Shown here: positions 25,138 to 33,035 of the stretch, piece by piece
Layout: each line of letters opens with the position of its first letter
Numbering within the stretch: position 1 is the first letter of the stretch
From: CAYUIG01 sp964444685
Lineage (GTDB): Bacteria > Gemmatimonadota > Gemmatimonadetes > Longimicrobiales > RSA9
DNA length: 64,000 bases
Direction of reading: 5' to 3'
NCBI GenBank assembly: GCA_964444685.1
Contig: CAYUIG010000010.1
Coordinates: 1-64,000, forward strand
Program-made: the position numbers and the translations under genes
The notes under the pieces: model-generated
What the model saw: the letters and a program-made list of their open reading frames with translations, nothing else
Told to the model about the DNA's origin: nothing
Databases searched by the model: none

Positions 25138-26487
25138 ATGTTCGAAGAACTTTCGGAGAAACTGGACGGGGTACTCGGCCGGCTGAAGCAGCGCGGCGTA
25201 CTCACGGAGCCCATGGTGAAGGAGGGGCTGCGGGAGGTGCGCCGGGTGCTGCTGGAGGCGGACGTGAACCTCTCTCTGGTCCGGGAGTTCCTCGGCAAGG
25301 TGGAGGAGCGGGCGCTCGGGGAAAAGGTCCTGAAGTCGGTGGCCCCGGGCCAGCAGATCGTGAAGATCGTGCACGACGAGCTGGTCGCGTTGCTGGGGGA
25401 CCGCTCGGAGGGGCTGAAGATCGCGGCGGTGCCGCCGACGGTGATCGTGCTGGCGGGGCTGCAGGGTTCGGGCAAGACGACGACGGCCGCGAAGCTGGCG
25501 AAGCGGCTGACCCGCGAAGGCCGGCAGCCGATGCTGGCCGCGCTGGATGTATACCGTCCCGCGGCGATCGACCAGCTCGAGACGCTCGGCCGCCAGGTGG
25601 GCGTGCCGGTGTACGCGGATCGTGAGGAGAAGGACGTCGCAAGGCTGGCGAAGGCGGCGCTGGAGCATGCGAAGAGCGAGCGGCACCGCGCGCTGATCCT
25701 CGATACGGCGGGCCGGCTGCAGATCGACGAGCAGCTCATGGACGAGCTGCGGCAGGTGAAGGCGGCAACGTCGCCGACGGAGATCCTGCTGGTCGTCGAC
25801 GCAATGACGGGTCAGGAGGCGGTGCGCATTGCGCAGGGCTTCCACGAGACGCTCGGGCTGACCGGCGTCATCCTGTCGAAGATGGATGGCGACGCGCGCG
25901 GCGGTGCGGCGCTGTCGGTGCGCGGTGTGGTCGGCGTACCGATCAAGTTCGTGGGTGTGGGCGAGCGGCCGGATGCGCTCGAGGTGTTCGACCCCATGCG
26001 CATGGCGGGCCGGATCCTCCAGCAGGGCGACGTGGTCGGTCTGGTGGAGAAGGCGCAGCAGGCGTTCGACGAGGAGCAGGCGCGCAAGCTGGAGCGGAAG
26101 GTCGCGAAGGAAGGGAAGTTCGATCTGGAGGACTTCCTGAGCGTGATGCAGCAGCTCCAGAAGATGGGTCCGCTGCAGGGCCTGCTGAAGATGGTGCCGG
26201 GCGTGAACGCGAAGGTGCTGAAGCAGGCGAACACCGACCCGAAGCGGGTGAAGCACGTGGAGGCGATCATCCTGTCGATGACGCCGCAGGAGCGTCGGCG
26301 CCCGGACATTCTGAACGGGTCGCGGCGTGCGCGCATCGCGAAGGGGTCGGGCCGGCCGGTGGCGGAAGTGAACCGGCTGATGGAGCAGTTCAAGCAGATG
26401 CAGAAGCTGATGAAGCAGCTCAAGGGGATGGGACTGGGCCGGGGTGCGGGGCTGCCGGGGATGCCGGGGCTACCCGGCGGTTTCTAG
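25138..26487 (+). CDS. ffh: Signal recognition particle protein Ffh
   Basis: Ffh binds 4.5S RNA and signal sequences and targets ribosomes to the membrane. The 449 residues show the N domain, the GTPase with GLQGSGKTTTAAKLA, DVYRPAA, DTAGRLQID and SKMDGDARGG, and the Met-rich M domain with MTPQERRRPDILNGSRRARIAKGSG. The C terminus is a Gly/Met/Pro-rich tail. ATG 25138 follows AGGGA and is where family sequence starts. It opens the ffh-rpsP-rimM-trmD-rplS-rnhB cluster conserved in many bacteria. Confidence 0.97.
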   Translation: MFEELSEKLDGVLGRLKQRGVLTEPMVKEGLREVRRVLLEADVNLSLVREFLGKVEERALGEKVLKSVAPGQQIVKIVHDELVALLGDRSEGLKIAAVPPTVIVLAGLQGSGKTTTAAKLAKRLTREGRQPMLAALDVYRPAAIDQLETLGRQVGVPVYADREEKDVARLAKAALEHAKSERHRALILDTAGRLQIDEQLMDELRQVKAATSPTEILLVVDAMTGQEAVRIAQGFHETLGLTGVILSKMDGDARGGAALSVRGVVGVPIKFVGVGERPDALEVFDPMRMAGRILQQGDVVGLVEKAQQAFDEEQARKLERKVAKEGKFDLEDFLSVMQQLQKMGPLQGLLKMVPGVNAKVLKQANTDPKRVKHVEAIILSMTPQERRRPDILNGSRRARIAKGSGRPVAEVNRLMEQFKQMQKLMKQLKGMGLGRGAGLPGMPGLPGGF

Positions 26488-26505
26488 AGGAACAGAGAGA
26501 GCGAC

Positions 26506-26913
26506 ATGTCCGTGACGATCCGACTCCGGCGCATCGGCCGGAAGAAGCAGCCCAGCTACCGCATGGTGGTGACCGACAAGGCCGCACCGCGCGACGGCGC
26601 GTACCTCGACGTGGTCGGGTTCTACAATCCGCGCGGCAAGCCGGCGGAGCTGCGTGTGGACCTCGACAAGGTCGACCGCTGGGTGGGGCAGGGCGCCCTG
26701 CTCTCCGACACCGCCGCCTCGCTGGTGAAGAAGGCGCGCAAGGGCGGTGATGCGACCGTGAAGATGGTACCGATGGGCTTCGACTCGGCCGCAGCCGCAC
26801 GTCCCGCGCAGCCGCAGGCGGCGCCGGCCGAGGAGCCGCCGATCGTAGCCCAGGCCGCGCAGGAAGTGGTCGAGTCCGCGGCCGCGGAAGAGGGCGCGGG
26901 CGAAGAGGCGTAG
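26506..26913 (+). CDS. rpsP: 30S ribosomal protein S16
   Basis: S16 is a small-subunit assembly protein. The first about 80 residues follow the family (VTIRLRRIGRKKQPSYRMVV, FYNPRGKP, VDRWVGQGA, SDTAASLVKKA). At 135 residues it is longer than the usual 80-90 because of an Ala/Pro/Glu-rich C-terminal tail from about 95 onward, a low-complexity extension. GAGGAA precedes the ATG. It starts 18 bases after ffh and three bases before rimM. Confidence 0.95.
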   Translation: MSVTIRLRRIGRKKQPSYRMVVTDKAAPRDGAYLDVVGFYNPRGKPAELRVDLDKVDRWVGQGALLSDTAASLVKKARKGGDATVKMVPMGFDSAAAARPAQPQAAPAEEPPIVAQAAQEVVESAAAEEGAGEEA

Positions 26914-26916
26914 CAC

Positions 26917-27465
26917 GTGGCTGACGATCGAGGGGCACCGGAGCACCTGGTCGTCGGACACGTGACCAAGCCGCACGGCACCAAAGGCGAGGTGTTCGTG
27001 TGGCCGCTGACGGACCGGCCGGAGGAGATGTTCGCCGAAGGCGCGAGCGTGATCGTCGGGGACGAACACGGCAATGCGCCGGCGGATGCGGAGCGGGTGG
27101 TGGTGGAGCGGTCGCGGCCGTTCAAGCGCGGCCTGCTGGTGAAGTTCGAGGATCGCAGCGAGCGCGACCGCGTGGATGAACTCGCGGGCGCGTACCTGCT
27201 GGTCCCGGCCGGAGAGGTCGCACCGCTGGCGGAAGGCGAGGTCTTCTACCACCAGCTGCTCGGCCTCGAGGTGTGGACGGTGGCAGGCGAGCGTGTCGGG
27301 CGCGTGCGCGAAGTATTCGAGACCGAGCCGGCGCATCTGCTCGAGGTGGAATCGTCGGATGGGAAGCGTCGCCTCGTACCGTTCGCGGAGCGGATCGTGA
27401 AGGAGGTGGACGTGGCCGGCGGGAGGCTCGTGATCAGCCCGCCGCCCGGCCTGCTGGATCTGTGA
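26917..27465 (+). CDS. rimM: Ribosome maturation factor RimM
   Basis: RimM assists late 30S assembly and binds S19. The 182 residues show the RimM N domain (VVGHVTKPHGTKGEVFVWPLTD) and the C-terminal PRC barrel (FYHQLLGLEVWT, LLEVESSDGKRRLVPF, VISPPPGLLDL). It starts with GTG three bases after rpsP and its stop overlaps the trmD GTG as GTGA. The order rpsP-rimM-trmD-rplS is the classic arrangement. Confidence 0.95.
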   Translation: MADDRGAPEHLVVGHVTKPHGTKGEVFVWPLTDRPEEMFAEGASVIVGDEHGNAPADAERVVVERSRPFKRGLLVKFEDRSERDRVDELAGAYLLVPAGEVAPLAEGEVFYHQLLGLEVWTVAGERVGRVREVFETEPAHLLEVESSDGKRRLVPFAERIVKEVDVAGGRLVISPPPGLLDL

Positions 27466-28157
27466 AGATCAACATCGTCACGATCTTCCCCCGCTGGTTC
27501 GATGAACCGCTGGGGACGAGCATTCCGGGCCGCGCGCGCGCGGCGGGGCTCGTGGATCTGACGGTGGTGGATCTGAGGGAGTACACGCACGACCGCCATC
27601 GGACGGTGGATGACTATCCGTTCGGCGGCGGGGCCGGCATGGTGATGAAGCCGGAGCCGTTCTTCGAGGCGGTGGATGCGCTGGCGCCGCAGGGTCCGGT
27701 GATCCTGCTGTCGGCGCGCGGGAAGCGGTTCCGTCACGAGGATGCGGTGCGGCTGTCGCTCGAGCCGGAGATCACGCTGCTCTGCGGCCACTACAAGGAC
27801 GTGGATCAGCGGGTGGCGGACGGGCTCGCGACGCAGGAGCTGTCGCTCGGGGACTTCGTGCTCTCGGGCGGCGAGCCGGCGGCGGCGGTGGTGGCGGATA
27901 CGGTGATCCGGCTGCTGCCGGGCGCGCTGGGCACGCACGAGGCCGCGGCGGGCGACTCGTTCTACGACGAGGGACTGCTGAGTCCGCCGTCGTACACGCG
28001 CCCGGCGGAGTATCGCGGGTTGGCGGTGCCGGACGTGCTGCTGTCCGGAGACCACGCGCGCATCGAGGCGTGGCGGCGGCAGGAGTCGGAGCGGCTGACG
28101 CGCGAGCGGCGGCCGGAGCTGTGGCAGGCATACGAACGGATGCACGACGAGGGGTGA
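27462..28157 (+). CDS. trmD: tRNA (guanine-N1)-methyltransferase TrmD
   Basis: TrmD methylates G37 of tRNAs that read CNN codons, preventing frameshifts. The 231-residue SPOUT enzyme shows INIVTIFPRWFD, PFGGGAGMVMKPEP, and the knot motifs LLCGHYKDVDQRV and LSLGDFVLSGGEPAA. The GHYKDVDQR variant replaces the GRYEGIDER of gammaproteobacteria and is common in Bacteroidetes-like lineages. GTG 27462 overlaps the rimM stop. Confidence 0.95.
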   Translation: MKINIVTIFPRWFDEPLGTSIPGRARAAGLVDLTVVDLREYTHDRHRTVDDYPFGGGAGMVMKPEPFFEAVDALAPQGPVILLSARGKRFRHEDAVRLSLEPEITLLCGHYKDVDQRVADGLATQELSLGDFVLSGGEPAAAVVADTVIRLLPGALGTHEAAAGDSFYDEGLLSPPSYTRPAEYRGLAVPDVLLSGDHARIEAWRRQESERLTRERRPELWQAYERMHDEG

Positions 28158-28202
28158 CCCTCGAAGGCGCGGGTTCGGACCCGCCCATACGGAGGAGAGA
28201 CC

Positions 28203-28556
28203 ATGGACATGCTTCAGCAGATCGGCAAAGAGCAGATGCGCAGCGACGTACCGTCGTTTGCGCCGGGCGATACGCTGCGCGTGAACGTGCGCGTGCGCGA
28301 AGGGGACAAGGAGCGTATCCAGGTCTTCGAGGGCGTCTGCATCGCACGCAAGGGCGGCGGCATCCACGAGACGTTCACCGTGCGCAAGGTGTCGAGCGGC
28401 ATCGGTGTGGAGCGCGTGTTCCCGCTGCACTCGCCGACGATCGAGGGACTGTCGGTCGTGCGGCGCGGACAGGTGCGACGCGCCAAGCTCTACTATCTGC
28501 GCGCGCGGCGCGGCAAGGCCGCCCGCATCCGGGAGAAGCAGCAGACCCAGAGCTGA
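28203..28556 (+). CDS. rplS: 50S ribosomal protein L19
   Basis: L19 lies at the subunit interface. The 117 residues match the family throughout (FAPGDTLRVNVRVREGDKERIQVFEGV, RKVSSGIGVERVFPLHSP, RRGQVRRAKLYYLR). Length is normal. GGAGGAG precedes the ATG by the right distance. The last residues are a short basic tail. It lies 45 bases after trmD and 11 before rnhB. Confidence 0.97.
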   Translation: MDMLQQIGKEQMRSDVPSFAPGDTLRVNVRVREGDKERIQVFEGVCIARKGGGIHETFTVRKVSSGIGVERVFPLHSPTIEGLSVVRRGQVRRAKLYYLRARRGKAARIREKQQTQS

Positions 28557-28567
28557 CCGCCCGCCGG

Positions 28568-29263
28568 ATGGGCGGAGCGGAGGGGCCCCGGAAGAAGCGC
28601 CGGCCCGCCACCAAGGCCGGTCGGCGCCGTGCCGAGACGTGGCGGTTGAAGAAGCTGCTCGCGTACGAGCGCGAGCTGCGTGCGAAGGGCTACGAGATCA
28701 TCGCCGGCGTCGATGAGGCCGGCCGTGGCCCGCTCGCGGGCCCGGTCGTGGCCGCCGCCGTCATCCTTCCCGACGGCGTCGCCGTGCGCGGCGTCGATGA
28801 CTCCAAGCGACTGACGGCCGAGCGCCGCGAGGCGCTCTTCCACGAGATTCGCGAACGCGCGCTCGCCGTGGGCGTGGGCGCAGCGAGCACGCGCGAAGTG
28901 GACCGGCTCAACATCCTGCGCGCGAGCCACGTCGCGATGAAGCGCGCACTCGCGCGCCTCTCACTTCAGCCCGACCACATCATCGTCGATGGCAACATGG
29001 ATCCGGGCCTCGGCGATGCGTGCACGCCTGTAATCGATGCCGACGCGCTCGTGCACTGCGTCGCGTGCGCGTCCGTGATCGCGAAGGTCGTGCGTGACCG
29101 TCTGATGCATCGTCTCGCCGGCCGATATCCGCAGTACGGCTGGGATCACAACGCCGGATACGGAACGCAGGACCACCGCGATGCGATCCTGGAGCTCGGA
29201 CTGACGCCGCACCATCGCCGCTCCTTCGAGAGCAACGTCCAACTGCTGCTGGAGCTTTCCTGA
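28568..29263 (+). CDS. rnhB: Ribonuclease HII
   Basis: RNase HII removes ribonucleotides from DNA. The 231-residue protein carries GVDEAGRGPLAGPVV with the first two acidic ligands, VDDSKRL, HIIVDGN and CASVIAKVVRDRLM with later Asp ligands, and YGWDHNAGYGTQDH. A basic N-terminal extension of about 40 residues (PRKKRRPATKAGRRR) precedes the domain. ATG 28568 is the first candidate after rplS. Its stop shares a base with the ATG of the next gene (TGATG). Confidence 0.94.
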   Translation: MGGAEGPRKKRRPATKAGRRRAETWRLKKLLAYERELRAKGYEIIAGVDEAGRGPLAGPVVAAAVILPDGVAVRGVDDSKRLTAERREALFHEIRERALAVGVGAASTREVDRLNILRASHVAMKRALARLSLQPDHIIVDGNMDPGLGDACTPVIDADALVHCVACASVIAKVVRDRLMHRLAGRYPQYGWDHNAGYGTQDHRDAILELGLTPHHRRSFESNVQLLLELS

Positions 29264-29706
29264 TGCACACCGAGCACCTCCAGAACGTGCGTGTCACGCG
29301 GGTCGGTGCGGGCTGGCTCGTCGCGATCGCCGTCGCGTCACTCGCCATTCTCGCCTTCCTCGGACTCGGCCTCTTTTCGAGCGACGGCATGCTCACGTCC
29401 TTCGGCGGCGTGCTCGCCGTGTCGCTCGGGTTCTTCGCGGGTGGATTCTTCGCAGGTTTCCGCGCCATCGAGGCGCCGATACTCCACGGCGTGGCGATCG
29501 GCGTCACGTCGCTGGTGGCATGGGCGTTTCTCAATGTGGCTGCGGCGGCGCTGTTCGCGTCGTTCGAGTGGGTGGCGCTCACACCCGCGCTCGCCGCCGC
29601 GCTGCTGCTCGTGCAGATGGCCGGAGCCGTGATCGGCGCGCTGCTGGGCTACAATGTGGCCCTGCGCGGCCGGCCCGGACTGACCGAACACGAGCCGATC
29701 GAATAG
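29263..29706 (+). CDS. Small integral membrane protein
   Basis: The 147-residue protein has four hydrophobic segments (about 17-38, 46-66, 72-93 and 107-131) rich in Gly/Ala and no recognisable active site. Its pattern resembles small TIGR04086-like membrane proteins of unknown role. It is translationally coupled to rnhB (one-base overlap) and ends the ribosomal cluster just before a strong terminator. Confidence 0.7.
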   Translation: MHTEHLQNVRVTRVGAGWLVAIAVASLAILAFLGLGLFSSDGMLTSFGGVLAVSLGFFAGGFFAGFRAIEAPILHGVAIGVTSLVAWAFLNVAAAALFASFEWVALTPALAAALLLVQMAGAVIGALLGYNVALRGRPGLTEHEPIE

Positions 29707-29748
29707 CTCCGGCCCGGGACTTGCCGCGGGCCCCAGAAGCTCGCTCAC

Positions 29749-29786
29749 GACCGCCGACGGTGTGTGCCGTCGGCGGTCTTTTGTTT
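29749..29786 (+). terminator. Intrinsic terminator of the ffh-rnhB cluster
   Basis: A perfect 12-bp stem, GACCGCCGACGG and CCGTCGGCGGTC, has a six-base loop (tgtgtg) and is followed by TTTTGTTT. It lies 43 bases after the small membrane-protein stop and 22 before the CHRD lipoprotein. Confidence 0.92.
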
Positions 29787-29807
29787 CCACCTGTGCGGAG
29801 GCCACGT

Positions 29808-30263
29808 ATGCGAAAGGCGGGAATCCTCGCAGCCCTGCTGCTGACGGCATTCGTCGCGTGCGACGATGACGACGACGACGGCACGGGCCCGGACGGCACG
29901 GAGACGTTCACCGTGCAGATGACGGGTGCGGCCGAGTTCCCCGGTCCCGGAGATGACGACGGGACGGGAACGGCCGTGATCACGATCGATGACGATGCGG
30001 ACGAGGTCTGCTGGGACATCGAGGTCGCGGACATCGATTTGCCGGCGACGGCCGCACACATTCACGTGGGCGCGGTCGGCACGGCCGGCGACCCCGTCGT
30101 GACGATCGACCCGGCACCGGACGCGGATGGCCTCGCCGAGGGTTGCGTCGACGCGGAGGACGATCTGCTCGACGACATCCTCGCCAATCCGTCGGGCTAC
30201 TACGTGAACGTGCACACGACCGACTTCGCCGCGGGCGCGATTCGCGGGCAGCTGAGCAACTAG
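29808..30263 (+). CDS. CHRD-domain lipoprotein
   Basis: The 151-residue exported lipoprotein has the signal sequence GILAALLLTAFVAC with Cys18 followed by six Asp and an Asp/Gly-rich linker (DDDDDDGTGPDGTE). The rest fits a CHRD (chordin-like) domain: TVQMTGAAEFP, WDIEVADIDLPATAAHIHVG, and GYYVNVHTTDFAAGAIRGQL at the end. CHRD proteins are surface or extracellular with unknown bacterial function. The ATG follows a GCGGAGG-like site. It lies after the terminator of the ribosomal cluster and so has its own promoter. Confidence 0.85.
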   Translation: MRKAGILAALLLTAFVACDDDDDDGTGPDGTETFTVQMTGAAEFPGPGDDDGTGTAVITIDDDADEVCWDIEVADIDLPATAAHIHVGAVGTAGDPVVTIDPAPDADGLAEGCVDAEDDLLDDILANPSGYYVNVHTTDFAAGAIRGQLSN

Positions 30264-30475
30264 TCGCCGCGGCCGGCGCGGGCGTCCCGCCGCGCCGGCT
30301 CGCGGGCCGTTGTGCCACAGAAGTTTTTCGCCTTCCCAGGACCGTCCCCCGGCCTGTGGTGTATCCATTCTCAACGCGCAGACAATTTCGTCTGACGCCC
30401 GCCCCTGTATCGAACCGCCCGGCATCACCGTGATGCCCACCGATCGGTGACTCCGCCGGTTCACTGGAGGACAGA

Positions 30476-30658
30476 ATGGAACGGACCGTCTACGAGGTCG
30501 CCCCCTTCGGCAACGAATGGCAGCTCCGCCGCACCACCGGTACGGAGACGCGGCAGGTGTTTCCGACGCGCGAAGCGGCGATCGCCCGCGGGCGTGAGAT
30601 CTGCAGCGAGAACCGGCCCAGCCGGCTTTCGGTCCGCAAGGTCGCCTCGGGCGACTGA
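30476..30658 (+). CDS. DUF2188-like small protein
   Basis: The 60-residue protein fits the small DUF2188 family: a beta-strand start (YEVAPFGNEWQLRR), then FPTREAAIARGREIC and a final strand (RLSVRKVA). Function is unknown; family members are often found near stress genes. GGAGGAC precedes the ATG. The 212 bases upstream hold no gene that I can see. A strong bidirectional hairpin follows. Confidence 0.8.
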   Translation: MERTVYEVAPFGNEWQLRRTTGTETRQVFPTREAAIARGREICSENRPSRLSVRKVASGD

Positions 30659-30680
30659 GTCGGATCCAGTTCCGCGAAAC

Positions 30681-30713
30681 GAGGGGCCTTCACACGCGGT
30701 GTGAAGGCCCCTC
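30681..30713. terminator. Bidirectional terminator-like hairpin between convergent genes
   Basis: A perfect 15-bp stem (GAGGGGCCTTCACAC and its complement) has a three-base loop gcg. It lies between the stop of the DUF2188 gene and the stop of the minus-strand oxidoreductase. T-tracts on either side are weak, so efficiency is uncertain, but the position and symmetry suggest termination for both strands. Confidence 0.7.
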
Positions 30714-30794
30714 GCTCATCGATGTCTGGCGGGGGTGAACTGCGGCGGCCATCGGGAACGACGGTCCGATCGCTGCTTCGACCGCCGTGAAGCT

Positions 30795-32246
30795 TCAATT
30801 CTCAGCCAGGGATACGGATCGGCCGAGAAGGTAGTCGACGACCCGAGCCGCGGCGTATCCCCCCTCGGCGGGCAGCAGCCTTCCCAATCCGCCGAGCGCA
30901 TCGCCACTGGTCACGAGTGGACGTTCGACATCCGCTCCCCGCGCCTGCGCGTGGCCGGCGTCCGCGAACAGCGCGTTGCACAGGCACTTCCTGCCCACCG
31001 TATCGCTCGCATCGCCACCCTTCCTCACGTACGTGTCGACGGGCTCGGCGGCGCAACGGTAATCGATCCGGCCGTCCGCCTTGCGGTACGCGACGCGGAG
31101 ATAGCCGAGATCGCAGATGCGCGCGCGCTTCCGGTAGACGCCGGATTCGGAGTTGGTGCCCTCGAGCTGCACGACCTTGAACGGGAACCCTGTAGGGGAT
31201 GCCAGTGGGTCGGTCCGTACATCGATCGTCCCGGCGCGCGCCATGTCGAGCACGCGCTGTCGAAGTGCGGGGTCGAGACCGCTCTCGTTGGCGTAGGCGA
31301 AGAGGGTTCCCACCTGGATCCCGGTGGCGCCCGCGTCCCGCGCCTCGCGGAGACGCTCCGGCGATCCGGCCTCGCCGGCGAGCCAGAAGGGCAGGCCCAG
31401 AGCGCGCAGTTCCTCGAGGTCGGCACGATCCCGTTCGCCGTAAACCGGCTCGCCGCGCGCGTTCAGCTCGAGCCGGCCGCGCGGCGGTGCATTGTGACCG
31501 CCCGCGGTGGGTGCTTCGACAACGAACCCGTCGACGCGTCCGTTCGCTTTTCGGGCCATCAGCGTCGCGAGGGCATGCGAGGAGATCACCGGCAGGAAAT
31601 ACGGCCGTCGGAGTTCCGTGCCCGGATCGATCTTCCAATGATCCGCCGGGTCCAGTCTGAGTTCGGGCGGAGCGGCACCGTTCGCGCCTTCGACATGCAG
31701 GCGCATCGAGGCCGGGCGGTGCTGCGCGAACGCATCGAGCACGCCCGGGATTTCCTTTGGGATGCCGGCGCCCATGAGCACGTAGTCGATGCCCGCCAGC
31801 ATGGCGCCGTACAGCGTCGCGAGGTTCGGAAGCTGTACCTTCGTGAGCAGGTTCATTCCGACCGGACCTGCGTGTCCTTCCTTCGCGAGGTGAACCTCGA
31901 CGAAGCTCGCGAGCATCGCGATCTGCGCGCGCGCACGGCTCGCACCGTGACGCCACATCGACAGCATTCGGTACGGTGCGCCGTCCTCCCTGCCACCGGG
32001 AAGGAAGTACTTCTCGAACACACGCGCGGCGACGTCAGGAATCGGGAAGTGCTCCATGGCCCGCCGCATGTGGCCACCGATGTCCCCGTCCTGGAGCCTG
32101 CGAACCAGCAGCGTATCCACGCAGGTTCCGGAGACCACGCCGAGCTGGCCGATCGAGGCGACCGCACGCGCCAGCCGCCAGTTCGATATGCCGATTCCCA
32201 TCCCACCCTGAATGATGCAGGGGTGCGCGGCCATGGCCGTCGTCAT
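30795..32246 (-). CDS. Nitronate monooxygenase-like FMN oxidoreductase
   Basis: The 483-residue flavoprotein resembles the nitronate monooxygenase/2-nitropropane dioxygenase and PfaD-like family. Markers are IIQGGMGIGISNWRLA at the N terminus, VEAPTAGGHNAPPRG, and LGLPFWLAGEAGSPERL with DAGATGIQVGTLFAYA for FMN phosphate binding. It is longer than typical NMO (about 350). The extension includes an extra C-terminal region with four Cys (ICDLGYL, YRCAAE, KCLC). The substrate is unknown. Start may be at 32246 or 32234. Confidence 0.8.
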   Translation of the reverse strand: MTTAMAAHPCIIQGGMGIGISNWRLARAVASIGQLGVVSGTCVDTLLVRRLQDGDIGGHMRRAMEHFPIPDVAARVFEKYFLPGGREDGAPYRMLSMWRHGASRARAQIAMLASFVEVHLAKEGHAGPVGMNLLTKVQLPNLATLYGAMLAGIDYVLMGAGIPKEIPGVLDAFAQHRPASMRLHVEGANGAAPPELRLDPADHWKIDPGTELRRPYFLPVISSHALATLMARKANGRVDGFVVEAPTAGGHNAPPRGRLELNARGEPVYGERDRADLEELRALGLPFWLAGEAGSPERLREARDAGATGIQVGTLFAYANESGLDPALRQRVLDMARAGTIDVRTDPLASPTGFPFKVVQLEGTNSESGVYRKRARICDLGYLRVAYRKADGRIDYRCAAEPVDTYVRKGGDASDTVGRKCLCNALFADAGHAQARGADVERPLVTSGDALGGLGRLLPAEGGYAAARVVDYLLGRSVSLAEN

Positions 32247-32391
32247 CGCGTCTCGTTTTCAGTGGTTCGCTTCGCGATGACGCTACCTGCATCGGGCGGC
32301 CACGTCTGTGGGGGATCTCCCGACTTGCGATGCCACGGACCGTCGCTCGCGAGCGCTTGGTCGCGACGACCCGTGTGCATTAGCTTGGGAC

Positions 32392-32463
32392 GGGCCGGTA
32401 GCTCAGTGGTAGAGCAGGGGCCTTTTAAGCCCAGGGTCGTGGGTTCGATCCCCACCCGGCCCA
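32392..32463 (+). tRNA. tRNA-Lys (anticodon TTT)
   Basis: The 72-base cloverleaf has acceptor GGGCCGG paired to CCGGCCC, D arm GCTC-AGTGGTA-GAGC, and anticodon loop CTTTTAA with TTT. The anticodon stem has a G-A mismatch at its outer end. The T arm is GTGGG-TTCGATC-CCCAC. No 3' CCA is encoded. It stands alone between an FMN oxidoreductase gene and a terminator. Confidence 0.95.
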
Positions 32464-32479
32464 TCCTTGCGTTTTGTGG

Positions 32480-32520
32480 AAACCCCGGCGCGTTCGTGGC
32501 GCGCCGGGGTTTCGTTTTCC
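32480..32520 (+). terminator. Intrinsic terminator after tRNA-Lys
   Basis: A perfect 13-bp stem (AAACCCCGGCGCG and its complement) with a seven-base loop is followed by CGTTTTC. It begins 17 bases after the tRNA. It also lies directly after the stop of the minus-strand DUF4282 gene, so it may work in both directions. Confidence 0.92.
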
Positions 32521-32527
32521 TGGCTTC

Positions 32528-32836
32528 TCATACGGACGACGGTTTTGCGATCGTATTGACGTCCTCGGCAATGCGGAATAGTACGATCATGACCTCGAGC
32601 ATCACGCGCAGGTACATGACGGTGAGCAGGAAAACCGCGGGAACCATCAGGAGCGAGAGCAGCGCGAACACGCCCCCCATGGAGAGGCCGTTCAGCAGCA
32701 CGGAGATGCTGACGAGGCCGCACAGCGCGATCCCGAGTACGTAGAGGACCGGGATCAACTTCGATGTTATGAAGTTCGAGAACGAGAAGTCGAACAGTGC
32801 TCCGAAGAACCCCGGCTGCGGTGTCTGCGTCGACAT
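32528..32836 (-). CDS. DUF4282-like membrane protein
   Basis: The 102-residue protein has FGALFDFSFSNFITSKLIPVLY, the diagnostic DUF4282 N-terminal pattern, then two to three membrane segments (YVLGIALCGLVSISVLL, GVFALLSLLMVPAVFLLTVMYL) and a short amphipathic end with RIAEDVNTI. Function unknown. ATG 32836 is chosen from the family N terminus; the upstream open frame is a low-complexity Pro/Arg region. The tRNA-Lys terminator abuts its stop. Confidence 0.85.
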   Translation of the reverse strand: MSTQTPQPGFFGALFDFSFSNFITSKLIPVLYVLGIALCGLVSISVLLNGLSMGGVFALLSLLMVPAVFLLTVMYLRVMLEVMIVLFRIAEDVNTIAKPSSV

Positions 32837-32899
32837 GGCTGGCCTCCGAGAGTGAGGGGGTGCGGGGAAGGATGGCGGAATGGAAGGCGCTTCGCGAGG

Positions 32900-33029
32900 A
32901 CTGCGGGGGCGGGGGCGGGCCCGAACTGCGGGGGCCGGGGCGGGGGCGGGCGCGGTGCGAGGTGGGAAATGCGGGACCTTCCCGGCCGATCCGACTGCGG
33001 GGGCGGGGGGCTGAGCCCCGACCCCCGCA
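32900..33029. repeat. G-rich intergenic region with three copies of ACTGCGGGGGC
   Basis: The 11-base unit occurs at 32900-32910, 32925-32935 and 32994-33004, each within longer G runs (cgggggcgggggcggg). Many G-quadruplex-capable tracts lie on the plus strand. At 32996-33029 an imperfect G/C hairpin (GCGGGGGCGGGG ... CCCC..CCCCCGC) lies next to the DUF411 stop. No coding gene is supported here. Confidence 0.65.
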
Positions 33030-33035
33030 TCGGTG

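Noticed and set aside
32346..32391. Defined promoter of tRNA-Lys
   Set aside because: TTGGTC and CATTAG are at poor spacing (15 bases); too weak to list as a feature.
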